NCBI RefSeq assembly: GCF_002849605.1
Contig: NZ_NPIB01000013.1
Coordinates: 1-64,000 of the forward strand
Origin: Photobacterium carnosum
GTDB lineage: Bacteria; Pseudomonadota; Gammaproteobacteria; Enterobacterales; Vibrionaceae
DNA: 64,000 bases
Reading direction: 5' to 3'
Shown here: in pieces, positions 48,416 to 57,507 of the stretch
Position numbering within the stretch: position 1 is the first letter of the stretch
Layout of the letters: each line of letters begins with the position of its first letter
The notes under the pieces: model-generated
The model's input: the letters and a program-made list of their open reading frames with translations, nothing else
Told to the model about the DNA's origin: nothing
The model's database searches: none
Program-made: the position numbers and the translations under genes

Positions 48416-48844
48416 ATGGGTTTATTAGATTTTGCTCGTGATATTGGTCATAAATTATTTTCCAATGAAGATGAAGCACCTGTAAAAATTACGCAGCATA
48501 TTGAAGAAAACAATCCGGGTATCAGCGATTTACAAGTAAGCGTTGAAGATGGCGTTGCTACCTTGTCGGGCTCTGCCGATTCAGCTGCGGCTCGCGAAAA
48601 AGCAATTCTAATGGCGGGTAACACTAAAGGCATCGCAAGTGTTGTTGATAACATTTCAGCGCCAGAAGAGACAAGCAATGTGACTTACTACGTTGTTGAA
48701 GAGGGTGATAGCTTGTGGAAGATTGCCGAGAAAACACTAGGCAATGGCGCTAAGTACGAGCAAATTTTCGAAGAAAACAAAGAAGTTATTCAAGACCCAG
48801 ATTTGATTTTTGCTGGACAAAAACTACGTATTACTCAAGCATAA
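48416..48844 (+). CDS. kbp: Potassium-binding protein Kbp (BON-LysM, YgaU)
   Basis: 142 aa, close to E. coli Kbp (149 aa): starts MGLLDFARDIGHKLF, then a BON domain (about 25-90, ISDLQVSVEDGVATLSGSAD) and a C-terminal LysM domain (about 93-140, YYVVEEGDSLWKIAEKTLGNG). Kbp senses cytoplasmic K+ in E. coli. No signal peptide. AAAGGAAG ribosome binding site. Confidence 0.92.
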   Translation: MGLLDFARDIGHKLFSNEDEAPVKITQHIEENNPGISDLQVSVEDGVATLSGSADSAAAREKAILMAGNTKGIASVVDNISAPEETSNVTYYVVEEGDSLWKIAEKTLGNGAKYEQIFEENKEVIQDPDLIFAGQKLRITQA

Positions 48845-48895
48845 TTAAGCGTAAACATTAATCACTCCACATTAATAAAGTAAACGAGGATATGT

Positions 48896-49348
48896 ATGGA
48901 TATTGCAAAAATACTAGAAATTGGCGCACAGTTATTTAGCCAGTCACAAGCAAATACCAATGGATTAAGCCAAGGATCTATTGTCTCAGCACTGTCTCGT
49001 TTACTTGGGGGTGATGAGAATGGTCAAGGTATCAATTTTGAACAACTATTGTCATCTATCGATGGTGCGGGCCTTGCGAATGTATTGCAAAGCTGGCTTG
49101 GCAATGGTGAAAATCATGCTATCTCGGTAGATGATATTACCAATATTTTTTCAGGCTCGCAGTTATCTGATTTTGCGAATGAATTGAATATTCCAGAACA
49201 AGAGGCCAAAACAGGCTTAAGTGAAGCGCTTCCTAGTATGGTTGATAACGCAAGCCCAGCGGGTGAAATTGCGGGTGAGCTATTAAATGCGGTTGGTGGT
49301 GTGTCTGGTTTGTTTAATATAGCAGCCAGTTTATTTGGTAAAAAATAA
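48896..49348 (+). CDS. DUF937/YidB-like protein
   Basis: 150 aa, no signal peptide or membrane helix. A Gly/Ser-rich sequence with SQGSIVSALSRLLGG and FANELNIPEQEAKTGLSEALPSMVDNASPAGEI matches the DUF937 pattern. Function unknown. 51 bp after kbp, probably co-transcribed. Confidence 0.82.
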   Translation: MDIAKILEIGAQLFSQSQANTNGLSQGSIVSALSRLLGGDENGQGINFEQLLSSIDGAGLANVLQSWLGNGENHAISVDDITNIFSGSQLSDFANELNIPEQEAKTGLSEALPSMVDNASPAGEIAGELLNAVGGVSGLFNIAASLFGKK

Positions 49349-49393
49349 GTTACATTAGATAAAGCTAATATAACTTATTACGAATACCTTGAT

Positions 49394-49422
49394 AAAACCT
49401 CAGCTTAATTGGCTGAGGTTTT
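49394..49422. terminator. Bidirectional terminator, DUF937 gene / lysO
   Basis: AAAACCTCAGC / GCTGAGGTTTT, loop TTAATTG; T-rich on the plus side. Confidence 0.9.
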
Positions 49423-49428
49423 TATTTT

Positions 49429-50328
49429 TTATAGCGATAAGAAAAAGAGGATTAAAATAGGCACTAACATACTCAAAATAAAACCACTAACAATTGCAAT
49501 TGGCACACAGCGAATACCACCACTGTTTTGAATGACGGGTAGGGTAAAGTCCATCGCGGTCGCGCCTGCATAACCAATTGCGGTGTTGGGATAGCGATTA
49601 ATGAGTAATGGAATCATCATTAATGCCAGCATTTCACGTAGTAACTCATTTAAAAAAGCCGCGCCACCATAAATACTGCCTAAACCATCGCCAATCAATA
49701 TTCCTGCTAATGAATACCAACCAAAACCAGATGCCATTGCTAAGCCATTGTTAATCGGAATATCAAGTAATAATGCTGCAATTACACCACCTAATAATGA
49801 GGTCACGAGAATGACCACCGCAATGATAACGCCTTTTTTATTGAGGATGATTTGTCGCAGTGTCATGCCGCTATTGCGAAGCTGAATGCCCACAAAAAAT
49901 AATAGTAATAATAATATGTGTTCACTCGCTTGCTCTACCCACGATAGATCAACGTTTAACAGCAGTCCGATAATTAATCCTAGCGCAACGACGATGACTA
50001 ATTTTAACGATTCCTGCATCATTTTTGCTAAGGGCAGCTTACGGTGAACATGTGATGTTGGTGTCGGCCATAAACGATCGAGCCAGGGTAGCGCGAGTAG
50101 GTTACATACCGAAATAGAGATAAAAAAGGTAAAGGTATATAACAGAATTTGGCCTAAATTCTGACTAAGGTTATCGAGTCCAGCTAAACTTAATCCCATT
50201 AAGGCTAGAATGACCAAAACTAAACGGCTTGTTTGAGTATTGATAAATTCAATAATATTGGTTTTTTTTATAGGAATTAAATATCCCAGCACCAATGGTA
50301 AAAAAATAAGCAGGATCCCCGATAACAT
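49429..50328 (-). CDS. lysO: L-lysine exporter LysO (YbjE)
   Basis: 299 aa, same length as E. coli LysO. Eight or so membrane helices. LLLLFFVGIQLRNSGMTLRQIILNKKGVIIAVVILVTSLLGGVIAALLLDIPINNGLAMASGFGWYSLAGIL is almost colinear with the E. coli protein, and ATAMDFTLPVIQNSGG is the second conserved block. It exports lysine and confers thialysine resistance in E. coli. AAGGAT ribosome binding site. Confidence 0.93.
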   Translation of the reverse strand: MLSGILLIFLPLVLGYLIPIKKTNIIEFINTQTSRLVLVILALMGLSLAGLDNLSQNLGQILLYTFTFFISISVCNLLALPWLDRLWPTPTSHVHRKLPLAKMMQESLKLVIVVALGLIIGLLLNVDLSWVEQASEHILLLLLFFVGIQLRNSGMTLRQIILNKKGVIIAVVILVTSLLGGVIAALLLDIPINNGLAMASGFGWYSLAGILIGDGLGSIYGGAAFLNELLREMLALMMIPLLINRYPNTAIGYAGATAMDFTLPVIQNSGGIRCVPIAIVSGFILSMLVPILILFFLSL

Positions 50329-50593
50329 ATTTATCCTTAGATGTATAAAACTGCGTTTAAAATGACATTCTAAATATCTTAATGTAATACTGTTTTAACA
50401 ACACCATAATAAGTGATTAAAGATTAAGCATTAAATTTGTGATGAATATAACATAAGGACGCAGAAAGAGTATATATATCAAGAGGAAGGAAGTTGGGTA
50501 AAGTATCAGAAAAAGTGTGTATATATGTGTCTAAACGTATTGTCTAACGGGGGGATTAGACGAACACAGAGATAAACAAAATAACTAATGCAA

Positions 50594-51511
50594 TTAAAGA
50601 CCACAGCTATGAGTGATCTGCTTTAATTGTTCTTCAAATTCAAGATCTGACAGATTGGTTAATTCATACATTATTTCAGCGCCAGTGAGATCTAATTCAA
50701 CCTCATGTTCATTTATGGCAGCATCATTGGCTTTAAATAATAGAAGGTGATGTGCCATGCGAGCGATAGTTAAATAACTCATATCACTATCATGGTGAGT
50801 CGTTATGGTGTTGGTCGCGACAGCAATATAATCCGCATCAAAACCCCATTGGCTAAGGACAATTTTACTGGTTAATGCACAGTTATCCTGGAAAATATAT
50901 TTGGCAATATTAAAATCAAGATAATTTCCTTGTTTAATAAATTGTGAATATTCATTAATTAAGCCAAATAAACCAATATCCGCTAACAGACCAGTTAATA
51001 AGGCTTTCTCTGGTTCAAGCTTAAATGGCTTATTACTATAGATATGCATTTTTTGACAAATAAGTGCCATGGTTGCTGCAAATTGACGTGAATGAAATGC
51101 GCTCTTTTTAAGAAGTTGGTTACATTCAATATTTTCAATCGTGGTATTTTTTAATGAATAAATTATTTGAGCTGTAATGATCTCTCTAATTCGAATAATA
51201 CCTAAGCGCGATACTGCGGTAAGGATGTCATGACAGACAATATTACGGCGATTAAATATTGCAGCGTTAGCGGTTCGAATAATATTGGCCGTTAATACCG
51301 GATCATCGATTAATAAGTTCGCAACATCATGCACGGTTGTTTCAGAGTTTTTGCATAATATATTCAATGTTAATAGCGTATCTGGAATGGATGGTAAGGT
51401 TAATCTGTTATGACGTGCTGCTTTTTTTATGGAATAACAAAGATTCGACTGAATAGCCCGAATATGGTGGTGGTTATTAGCTTCTAACCAAAAAAAAGAT
51501 AAATGTGACAT
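50594..51511 (-). CDS. HDOD-domain protein
   Basis: 305 aa. HDOD (degenerate HD-type) domain from about 35 to 245: LPSIPDTLLTLNILCKNSETTVHDVANLLIDDPVLTANIIRTANAAIF and GLLADIGLFGLINEY are typical. HDOD proteins usually work in signalling, often linked to c-di-GMP or motility. Metal-binding HD residues are not conserved. Partner unknown. Confidence 0.85.
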   Translation of the reverse strand: MSHLSFFWLEANNHHHIRAIQSNLCYSIKKAARHNRLTLPSIPDTLLTLNILCKNSETTVHDVANLLIDDPVLTANIIRTANAAIFNRRNIVCHDILTAVSRLGIIRIREIITAQIIYSLKNTTIENIECNQLLKKSAFHSRQFAATMALICQKMHIYSNKPFKLEPEKALLTGLLADIGLFGLINEYSQFIKQGNYLDFNIAKYIFQDNCALTSKIVLSQWGFDADYIAVATNTITTHHDSDMSYLTIARMAHHLLLFKANDAAINEHEVELDLTGAEIMYELTNLSDLEFEEQLKQITHSCGL

Positions 51512-51631
51512 CGAATTATTACAGTGGTAAGAGGTGTGATCAGTGTACTCATTGTTGCGCGATCTACAAAGTACGACCTCTCATTTTTTTGACATAGTTA
51601 ACGGTTAGCGCATTGAATCAGGCTATTATTT

Positions 51632-52222
51632 TTAATTATTAATTAAGTTGTGATTTTGTAGCAGTTGTAATAGGAAGCTAATTGTAATATCGGCAGTTTG
51701 ATGATGGATTAAAGACTGTTTATGTTTTATATCGATAGGTAATATTTCTAGCCAGCGTTGACAAACCCAAGTGGCATTTTGGTAGTTAGGTTGTGGATAG
51801 TATTGACTAATTTCTGGTATTGATATAAACAACAATTTGAGTTTGTCGGCAAGTAATTTGTTATTGGTATTTATTTTAATAGTAGGCCAATTATGGCTAC
51901 GTTGATAGGTAGCAGTCAGTAACTTATCATGGGCCATTGTCAGTGTAGAGATTGAAATTTTATTGATACCTTCAACGACGATCTCTAATAATCCGCTATT
52001 AAGAGCATTAAAATCGATAATAGCAGCCGTTGTTGCGATTGCTGGAATACTGGTAACGGTTTCTGGTGAACTCTTGTTTGCAATCATCCCTAATGCAAAG
52101 GGCTGATTGTTCGTTATTGCTTCTGTTACCATTCGCATATCACAGATTCTTGAAATAACAAGTTTCAGCCGTCCTTCTGGCAATAAATGCTCATTATGAG
52201 GTAATAATGCGATGGTATTCAT
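51632..52222 (-). CDS. Lon substrate-binding-domain protein
   Basis: 196 aa. LON N-terminal (PUA-like) domain: IALLPHNEHLLPEGRLKLVISRICDMRMVTEAI and ALGMIANK. No AAA+ or protease domain, so it is a stand-alone LON-domain protein, a family frequent in gammaproteobacteria with undefined function. AAGGAT ribosome binding site. Convergent with nothing; upstream of the HDOD gene in the same direction. Confidence 0.87.
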   Translation of the reverse strand: MNTIALLPHNEHLLPEGRLKLVISRICDMRMVTEAITNNQPFALGMIANKSSPETVTSIPAIATTAAIIDFNALNSGLLEIVVEGINKISISTLTMAHDKLLTATYQRSHNWPTIKINTNNKLLADKLKLLFISIPEISQYYPQPNYQNATWVCQRWLEILPIDIKHKQSLIHHQTADITISFLLQLLQNHNLINN

Positions 52223-52494
52223 AGTTTATCCTTGTTGTTTTAGATTTGCTTACAAGAAACCTTATTAAGGTTAGCACTATATATTTAATCGAGGGTAAGT
52301 ATAAAAAAGGGCTAATTGTTAATTTGTTTCATAAATTTTCGACTAAAAATATGCGAGTAATCTCATATTCGAATGCTCGTTGTATCATATGTTGTAGCGA
52401 TGAGCATAAAATAGCTTGTCAAATGATTGACACTGAGAATGTTAAATATTTGATGTGTTTTTAGTTGTTATGGATAATATCTGGAGCATGAGCG
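52223..52494 (+). promoter_or_regulatory. tfoX/sxy upstream region
   Basis: The region between the Lon-N gene and tfoX contains open stretches without a ribosome binding site. In Vibrio cholerae tfoX has a long 5' UTR under sRNA control; the space here would allow the same, but no element is recognised. Confidence 0.3.
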
Positions 52495-53094
52495 ATGACG
52501 TTAATAAAAGATGATTATTTGAATTATTTATCTAAATTTGGTCAACAAGAAAAAAGATCAATGTTTGGTGGTACGGGTATTTTTATTAATAGTGCTATGT
52601 TTGCCATCGTAACACCTAACTCAATGTATATTCGCGGAGGGAATGAACTGGATGATAAATTAATTCGCTCTGGTTGTGAAAGGTTTAGACATGTAAAGAA
52701 AAGTAAAACGGCGACGGTTAATTATTATGAGATCAATAAATTATTTTTAACTGATCAATTGCAATGTGACTTATTGGTGACAGAATCAATTGCCTTTTCT
52801 TGTCGTGATAAAAACGTTAAAGCTGCGGAATCAAACCGCCGTTTGCGTGATTTACCTAATATGCGTTTAACGCTTGAACGTATGGTAAAAAAAGCCGGTG
52901 TATTAGATGTAGATACTTTTTTTAATGCTGGTGCCGTAAATGTATTTAAGCGTGTATGTGAGCATAATGGTCAGGAATTAGATTATAAATTGTTGTGGAT
53001 ATTTGCTGGTGCGATTCAAGGTGGACATTGGCAGTTATTGAGTGAAGATTGTAAGCAACAATTATTAGATGAATATCGTCAACAAATACATTAA
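52495..53094 (+). CDS. tfoX: TfoX/Sxy-family competence regulator
   Basis: 199 aa. N-terminal TfoX domain (about 10-95: KRSMFGGTGIFINSAMFAIVTPNSMYIRGG) and C-terminal TfoX_C domain (about 110-195: LRDLPNMRLTLERMVKKAGV, LLWIFAGAIQGGHWQLLSE). In Vibrio, TfoX turns on natural competence and type VI secretion with CRP. Two paralogues (TfoX, TfoY) occur in Vibrio; which one this is cannot be told here. GGAG ribosome binding site. Confidence 0.9.
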   Translation: MTLIKDDYLNYLSKFGQQEKRSMFGGTGIFINSAMFAIVTPNSMYIRGGNELDDKLIRSGCERFRHVKKSKTATVNYYEINKLFLTDQLQCDLLVTESIAFSCRDKNVKAAESNRRLRDLPNMRLTLERMVKKAGVLDVDTFFNAGAVNVFKRVCEHNGQELDYKLLWIFAGAIQGGHWQLLSEDCKQQLLDEYRQQIH

Positions 53095-53196
53095 TTCATA
53101 TAGCTAATTGATTGTATAAGTTTATTAAGCCGATGTAGCTGAGAATAAGTTGTTTTTTTGCTATGCTTGAAAAAATTATGTTGTTATGGCTAACGT

Positions 53197-54105
53197 ATGC
53201 AATTATCTAAATTATCAGGTTCTGTTCTTTCTGGATTACATTGTTTTTTGATTGCCGCAGATCAAATGAGTTTCACTCGCGCTGCTGAGATTTTATGTTT
53301 AACACAAAGTGCCGTGAGTCATAAGATTAAGAATCTTGAAGATATTTTAGATGTTCAATTATTTATTCGGCAACATCGAAAGTTAGTATTGACTGATGAA
53401 GGGCAGCGTTTAAAGCAAGTCTTAGCGTCTAATTTTGGTAATATTATTCATGAGATCCGTGATTTAAAAAGTACGGATTTAAGTGGTGATCTTACCGTTT
53501 CAGCACCACCGACTTTTGCCCAAACATGGTTAGTGCCTCGTTTAACATCTTTTATTGATAAATACCCCAATTTGCGAATTCATTTACGTACTCGGAATGA
53601 TTTAGTTGATTTTCAAATTGAAAGTTATGATTGTGCGATTTATTTTGGAAATGGCGTTTATCCCAATTTAGCCGTTGATAAATTGCTTGAAGAAACCATG
53701 TTTCCCGTATGTAGTCATGATTATGCATTAAAAAACAAACTGTATGATCAGCCTAATAATTTGATGCATTGTTTATTGTTACATGATGCTGCGCCATGGG
53801 CGAGGGCTGGTAGTAATGATGAGTGGCAATTTTGGGCTCAACATTTCAATGTCTCATTACCCGATAATAGTTGTACTTTTGATCGTGCTGATTTAGCTAT
53901 TAAGGCGGCAACAACGGGAATGGGGGTCGCAATGGCAAGACAATCTTTTGTAGCAGAACAGTTGGCTACGGCTCGGTTAGTTTCTCCTTTTGATATGACG
54001 ATGAGTTCAGCACATAGTTACTACGTTGTTTGTCGTCAAGATATGCAAATGTCACCGAAAATTAAAGCCTTTAAAGATTGGCTTATCAGTGAGATTAATA
54101 CGTAA
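53197..54105 (+). CDS. LysR-type regulator, DsdC-like
   Basis: 302 aa. N-terminal winged helix-turn-helix (about 12-70: FTRAAEILCLTQSAVSHKIKNLEDILDVQLFIRQHRKLVLT) and a LysR substrate-binding domain. It resembles E. coli DsdC (the D-serine regulator) over the whole length, including LLHDAAPW and DRADLAIKAATTGMGVAMARQ, but no dsdX/dsdA genes adjoin it. It is convergent with ldhA; target unknown. Confidence 0.85.
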   Translation: MQLSKLSGSVLSGLHCFLIAADQMSFTRAAEILCLTQSAVSHKIKNLEDILDVQLFIRQHRKLVLTDEGQRLKQVLASNFGNIIHEIRDLKSTDLSGDLTVSAPPTFAQTWLVPRLTSFIDKYPNLRIHLRTRNDLVDFQIESYDCAIYFGNGVYPNLAVDKLLEETMFPVCSHDYALKNKLYDQPNNLMHCLLLHDAAPWARAGSNDEWQFWAQHFNVSLPDNSCTFDRADLAIKAATTGMGVAMARQSFVAEQLATARLVSPFDMTMSSAHSYYVVCRQDMQMSPKIKAFKDWLISEINT

Positions 54106-54128
54106 TAGCAATGCAATGATGATCAAAA

Positions 54129-54149
54129 AAAGGCGCATTATGCGCCTTT
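54129..54149. terminator. Bidirectional terminator, LysR gene / ldhA
   Basis: AAAGGCGCA / TGCGCCTTT, TTA loop, A/T runs on both sides. Confidence 0.9.
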
Positions 54150-54185
54150 CTTATTATTCATTAACTATTATCGTAACCATTCGGT

Positions 54186-55178
54186 TTATTTAATGAGTTC
54201 ATTACCTGAAAGTTCACCTTTTTCAAAGCTAGTGATACTTTCTAATGTAGTTTGAGCAATACTGCCAAGTGCTTCTTCAGTTAAAAAAGCTTGGTGCCCT
54301 GTAAACAGTACATTGTGGCATGACGATAAACGACGGAAAACATCATCTTGAATAATGTCGTTAGATTTATCTTGGAAGAATAAATCTTTTTCATTTTCGT
54401 AAACATCAACGCCTAATGCACTAATAATACCACTTTTAAGTGCTTCAACTGCATCACTTGAGTCAAGTAAGCCACCACGGCTAGTATTGATGATCATCAT
54501 TCCGCGACGCATTTTTGCAAATGCTTTACGGTTAAGCATGTGATAATTTTCTTTGCTCATTGGGCAATGAAGGGTGATTACATTTGCTTGTGCGTAAATT
54601 TCATCAAGGGTGCAGTAGGTAACACCTAATTCAAGTGCGATTGGGTTTGGATATGGGTCATAAGCAAGAATATTCATGCCTAAGCCTTTTAATATACGTA
54701 TTGTTGCAATACCAATACGACCAGTACCAATAACCCCAACGGTACGACCATGAAAATTGTAACCCGTTAAGCCTTCTAACGAGAAATTGGCATCGCGAGT
54801 CCGTTGATAAGCGCGGTGAATTCGACGGTTAAGGCTTAACATTAGTCCGAGGGTATGCTCGGCAATAGATTCTGGAGAGTAAGCAGGAACAGTAACGACC
54901 TGTAAATTGAGTGCCTTGGCAGCTTCAAGATCAACGCGATCAAAGCCTGCGCAACGCATAGCGATAATTTTCACCCCTTGCTCTGCCAATATTTTGAGAA
55001 TAGGCTCGCTGAGGTCGTCATTAACAAAAGCACAAATAGCATCAAAACCTTCAGCCATTTTTGCAGTGTGATGATTGAGTTGAAATTCAAAATAAGTGAG
55101 CTGTTGATGGAATTGTTTATTAGTATGAGAAAATGATTTCTGGTCATACCCTTTGGTGCTAAACACAGCTATTTTCAT
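54186..55178 (-). CDS. ldhA: Fermentative D-lactate dehydrogenase
   Basis: 330 aa. It reduces pyruvate to D-lactate with NADH. NAD motif VGVIGTGRIGIATIRIL (about 147-163), catalytic Arg in INTSRGGLLDSS, Glu in VDVYENEKDLFF and His in FTGHQAFLTEEAL. RRIHRAYQRTRDANFSLEGLTG and NDIIQDDVFRRLSSCHNVLF are nearly identical to E. coli LdhA. GGAG ribosome binding site. Confidence 0.96.
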   Translation of the reverse strand: MKIAVFSTKGYDQKSFSHTNKQFHQQLTYFEFQLNHHTAKMAEGFDAICAFVNDDLSEPILKILAEQGVKIIAMRCAGFDRVDLEAAKALNLQVVTVPAYSPESIAEHTLGLMLSLNRRIHRAYQRTRDANFSLEGLTGYNFHGRTVGVIGTGRIGIATIRILKGLGMNILAYDPYPNPIALELGVTYCTLDEIYAQANVITLHCPMSKENYHMLNRKAFAKMRRGMMIINTSRGGLLDSSDAVEALKSGIISALGVDVYENEKDLFFQDKSNDIIQDDVFRRLSSCHNVLFTGHQAFLTEEALGSIAQTTLESITSFEKGELSGNELIK

Positions 55179-55418
55179 AATATCACTCCAAAAACACAGT
55201 CTGTTATTCAGTCATTATTAAGTATAAAACCTTAATATCTGACTAACTTACACGGTTATTATGTGATCAACATAACAACTTTATTGTAAATAGTAAATCA
55301 TTTGTATGACAAAATAACCGTACTAAAATAACGGTTATGGTTATGCTGCTGTGACGAATTGGTTCATGTTATGATTTAGATTATTTGTTGCAACTTACTT
55401 TATTTTTTGGGATTCAAT

Positions 55419-56735
55419 ATGTTAAAAAAAATTCTTGCCAGTGCAGGCGCGGTTGCGATCATTGCATGTGGCCCATTAGCAACAGGTCAAATCGGACAGA
55501 GTATCTATATGGGGGCGGTTGAAAATTATCATAGTCCTTATATGTCTATTACCAATAAAAGTTTTGAGCGAGGCTATTTATCGTCAAATGCGGTGTCTCG
55601 TATTGAACTTAAAAATCAATTAAAAACGGCGTTTGCAGAACAAGGATTGCCGACTGTATGGTTAGTTAGTCACCATATTGATAATGGCTTTTTAGGCGTA
55701 AAATCAACCAGTGAATTTGTGATTGATAAAAAAAGCGAACCACTAGTTAATCAAATTTGGGGCAAAAATGTTGCGCCAATGCAAATGGTTACTGATTCTG
55801 GTTTTACGGGAACAACCCATTTTGTGATGACGGTGAATCCAATGGATTACACGCATGACGACGGTGTAACTGCGATCAGCAAAAAATTGGTGGTTAAAGG
55901 TGAATTTGATCCTGAAAATAGTAAGAGTCAATTTAGTTATAATTTACCTGAATTAACCGTTTCTACCCTTGATAAAGAAAGCATGATCGTAAAAGGCATT
56001 AATGGTGAAGGTAAAGGCCAAATGCAAGGTAATTTCTGGATTGGACATCAAACCTTTAGTTTAGAACATGCTAAATTCACAGCCGCTGATCAGCACCAAT
56101 TTATTGCTATTGATGGTGTGAATGTTGCTATGAATAATGCATTAAGTCAGCCAAAGGGTGAGAAAACGCCAACAGAAGCAACTCAGCAAGTGACTAATAC
56201 CAATACGATTAACGTTGCAAAATTAACCACGCTTGATGGTCAACAGTATAAAGATATTGCCTTTAAATTGGCGCTAAAAGACCTAAATTATAAAGCGATT
56301 AGTCAGCTAGCGACAATGGAGCAATCGTTACAAGCAGCACAAAATCCTGCTCAAATTAAACAAGCAATGGTAGCGTTAGATTTATTGATAGCTCATGGTG
56401 CAACCGTTGATTTATCACAGCTAAGTGTTAAGACCCCACAGGGAACGGTTAATGCTCAAGTACTGCTGAATATTAAGCCTGGATTAGAGCATGCTTCAAC
56501 TAATCTTACTGCGGTTACAGATCAATTAAGCGGTAATATCAATATTGTTATTCCTGAAGCGTTAGTGGCTAAAGAACCATTATTAGCGGCGAAATTACCG
56601 GTATTAGTGAATCAAAAAATTGTGACTAAACAAGATGATAACTATCAACTTCAGGTGAAAATCATTGCTGATCAAGTGGAATTTTCTTCTGGAGCCAAAC
56701 TACCATTAGCAATGATGGCATTATTCCTGCAATAA
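55419..56735 (+). CDS. DUF945 (YdgA-like) protein
   Basis: 438 aa from the ATG at 55419 (a TTG-started extension exists to 55407). N-terminal signal anchor (MLKKILASAGAVAIIACGPLATG), then the DUF945 region beginning about 45 (ISNKS-like ITNKSFERGYLSSNAVSRIEL). YdgA-type proteins are envelope proteins of unknown biochemistry. The mature part is beta-rich. Monocistronic. Confidence 0.85.
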   Translation: MLKKILASAGAVAIIACGPLATGQIGQSIYMGAVENYHSPYMSITNKSFERGYLSSNAVSRIELKNQLKTAFAEQGLPTVWLVSHHIDNGFLGVKSTSEFVIDKKSEPLVNQIWGKNVAPMQMVTDSGFTGTTHFVMTVNPMDYTHDDGVTAISKKLVVKGEFDPENSKSQFSYNLPELTVSTLDKESMIVKGINGEGKGQMQGNFWIGHQTFSLEHAKFTAADQHQFIAIDGVNVAMNNALSQPKGEKTPTEATQQVTNTNTINVAKLTTLDGQQYKDIAFKLALKDLNYKAISQLATMEQSLQAAQNPAQIKQAMVALDLLIAHGATVDLSQLSVKTPQGTVNAQVLLNIKPGLEHASTNLTAVTDQLSGNINIVIPEALVAKEPLLAAKLPVLVNQKIVTKQDDNYQLQVKIIADQVEFSSGAKLPLAMMALFLQ

Positions 56736-56756
56736 GTTTCTTTGAGTAGGTTCGGC

Positions 56757-56790
56757 AAAAACGCTTACTTTTTTAGTGAGCGTTTTTTTT
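56757..56790 (+). terminator. Terminator after the DUF945 gene
   Basis: AAAAACGCTTACT / AGTGAGCGTTTTT (one G-U), T5 loop, T8. Confidence 0.9.
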
Positions 56791-56978
56791 GTTTTTTAAT
56801 ATCTTAATTATCATGATGTTATGATTTTTTCTAATTAAGATGTTTAAAATAGAACATTGATATTTAGTAAATTTAAATATTTAGACTTAACTTAACATTA
56901 TAGGTGCAGATTTATCTTAATTAAGATATCAAGTAATTAAATCTGATCCGCAACAGAATAAAACATGGTGGGGAAGGT

Positions 56979-57395
56979 ATGGAATCATTAAAAGTAAAAG
57001 ACTATATGAATGTTCGTCCAGTTACATTTACTGAAAGTCTGTCGTTATCCGCAGCATTAGATAAATTGTTAACGGCGAAACAGATTGGTGGACCTGTTAT
57101 TAATGAACACAAGCAAGTAGTAGGTTTTATCTCAGAACAAGACATGATCCATAAACTGCTTAAAGTGGGTTACCACTGTCAAGATAGTCATACCGTTAGT
57201 GAGTGTATGCAGACTGATGTATTGACCGTTTCTGGTGAAGATACAATTATTGTATTAGCTGAAACGATGACGGGGCAAAAGCCTAAAATTTATCCTGTTG
57301 TTGATGATGGTCGTTTAGTGGGAGTAATTACCCGTCGTGATGTATTAACCGCAATTAGTAATCAGATAGGGGCTTGCTTTAAACATCCATTGTGA
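56979..57395 (+). CDS. Tandem CBS-domain protein
   Basis: 138 aa made of two CBS domains (about 7-60 and 75-130: VKDYMNVRPVTFTESLSLSAALDKLL, VSECMQTDVLTVSGEDTIIVLAETM, VGVITRRDVLTAI). CBS pairs bind adenosyl nucleotides and act as energy sensors. No other domain is attached, so it may work on a separate partner. Confidence 0.9.
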   Translation: MESLKVKDYMNVRPVTFTESLSLSAALDKLLTAKQIGGPVINEHKQVVGFISEQDMIHKLLKVGYHCQDSHTVSECMQTDVLTVSGEDTIIVLAETMTGQKPKIYPVVDDGRLVGVITRRDVLTAISNQIGACFKHPL

Positions 57396-57426
57396 TCAAT
57401 ATATAAACATATTTGTAGATTAGTAA

Positions 57427-57455
57427 TAAAAAAGGTGCTCAGAGCGCCTTTTTTA
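57427..57455 (+). terminator. Terminator after the CBS gene
   Basis: AAAAAAGGTGC / GCGCCTTTTTT (one G-U), loop TCAGA. Confidence 0.88.
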
Positions 57456-57507
57456 TTGATTATTATGGCCTTGTTTTAGGGTGTCATAATGCCGATTTGG
57501 AGACGTT

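Noticed and set aside
52246..52464. 72-codon frame before tfoX
   Set aside because: No ribosome binding site and no family resemblance; more likely the tfoX leader.
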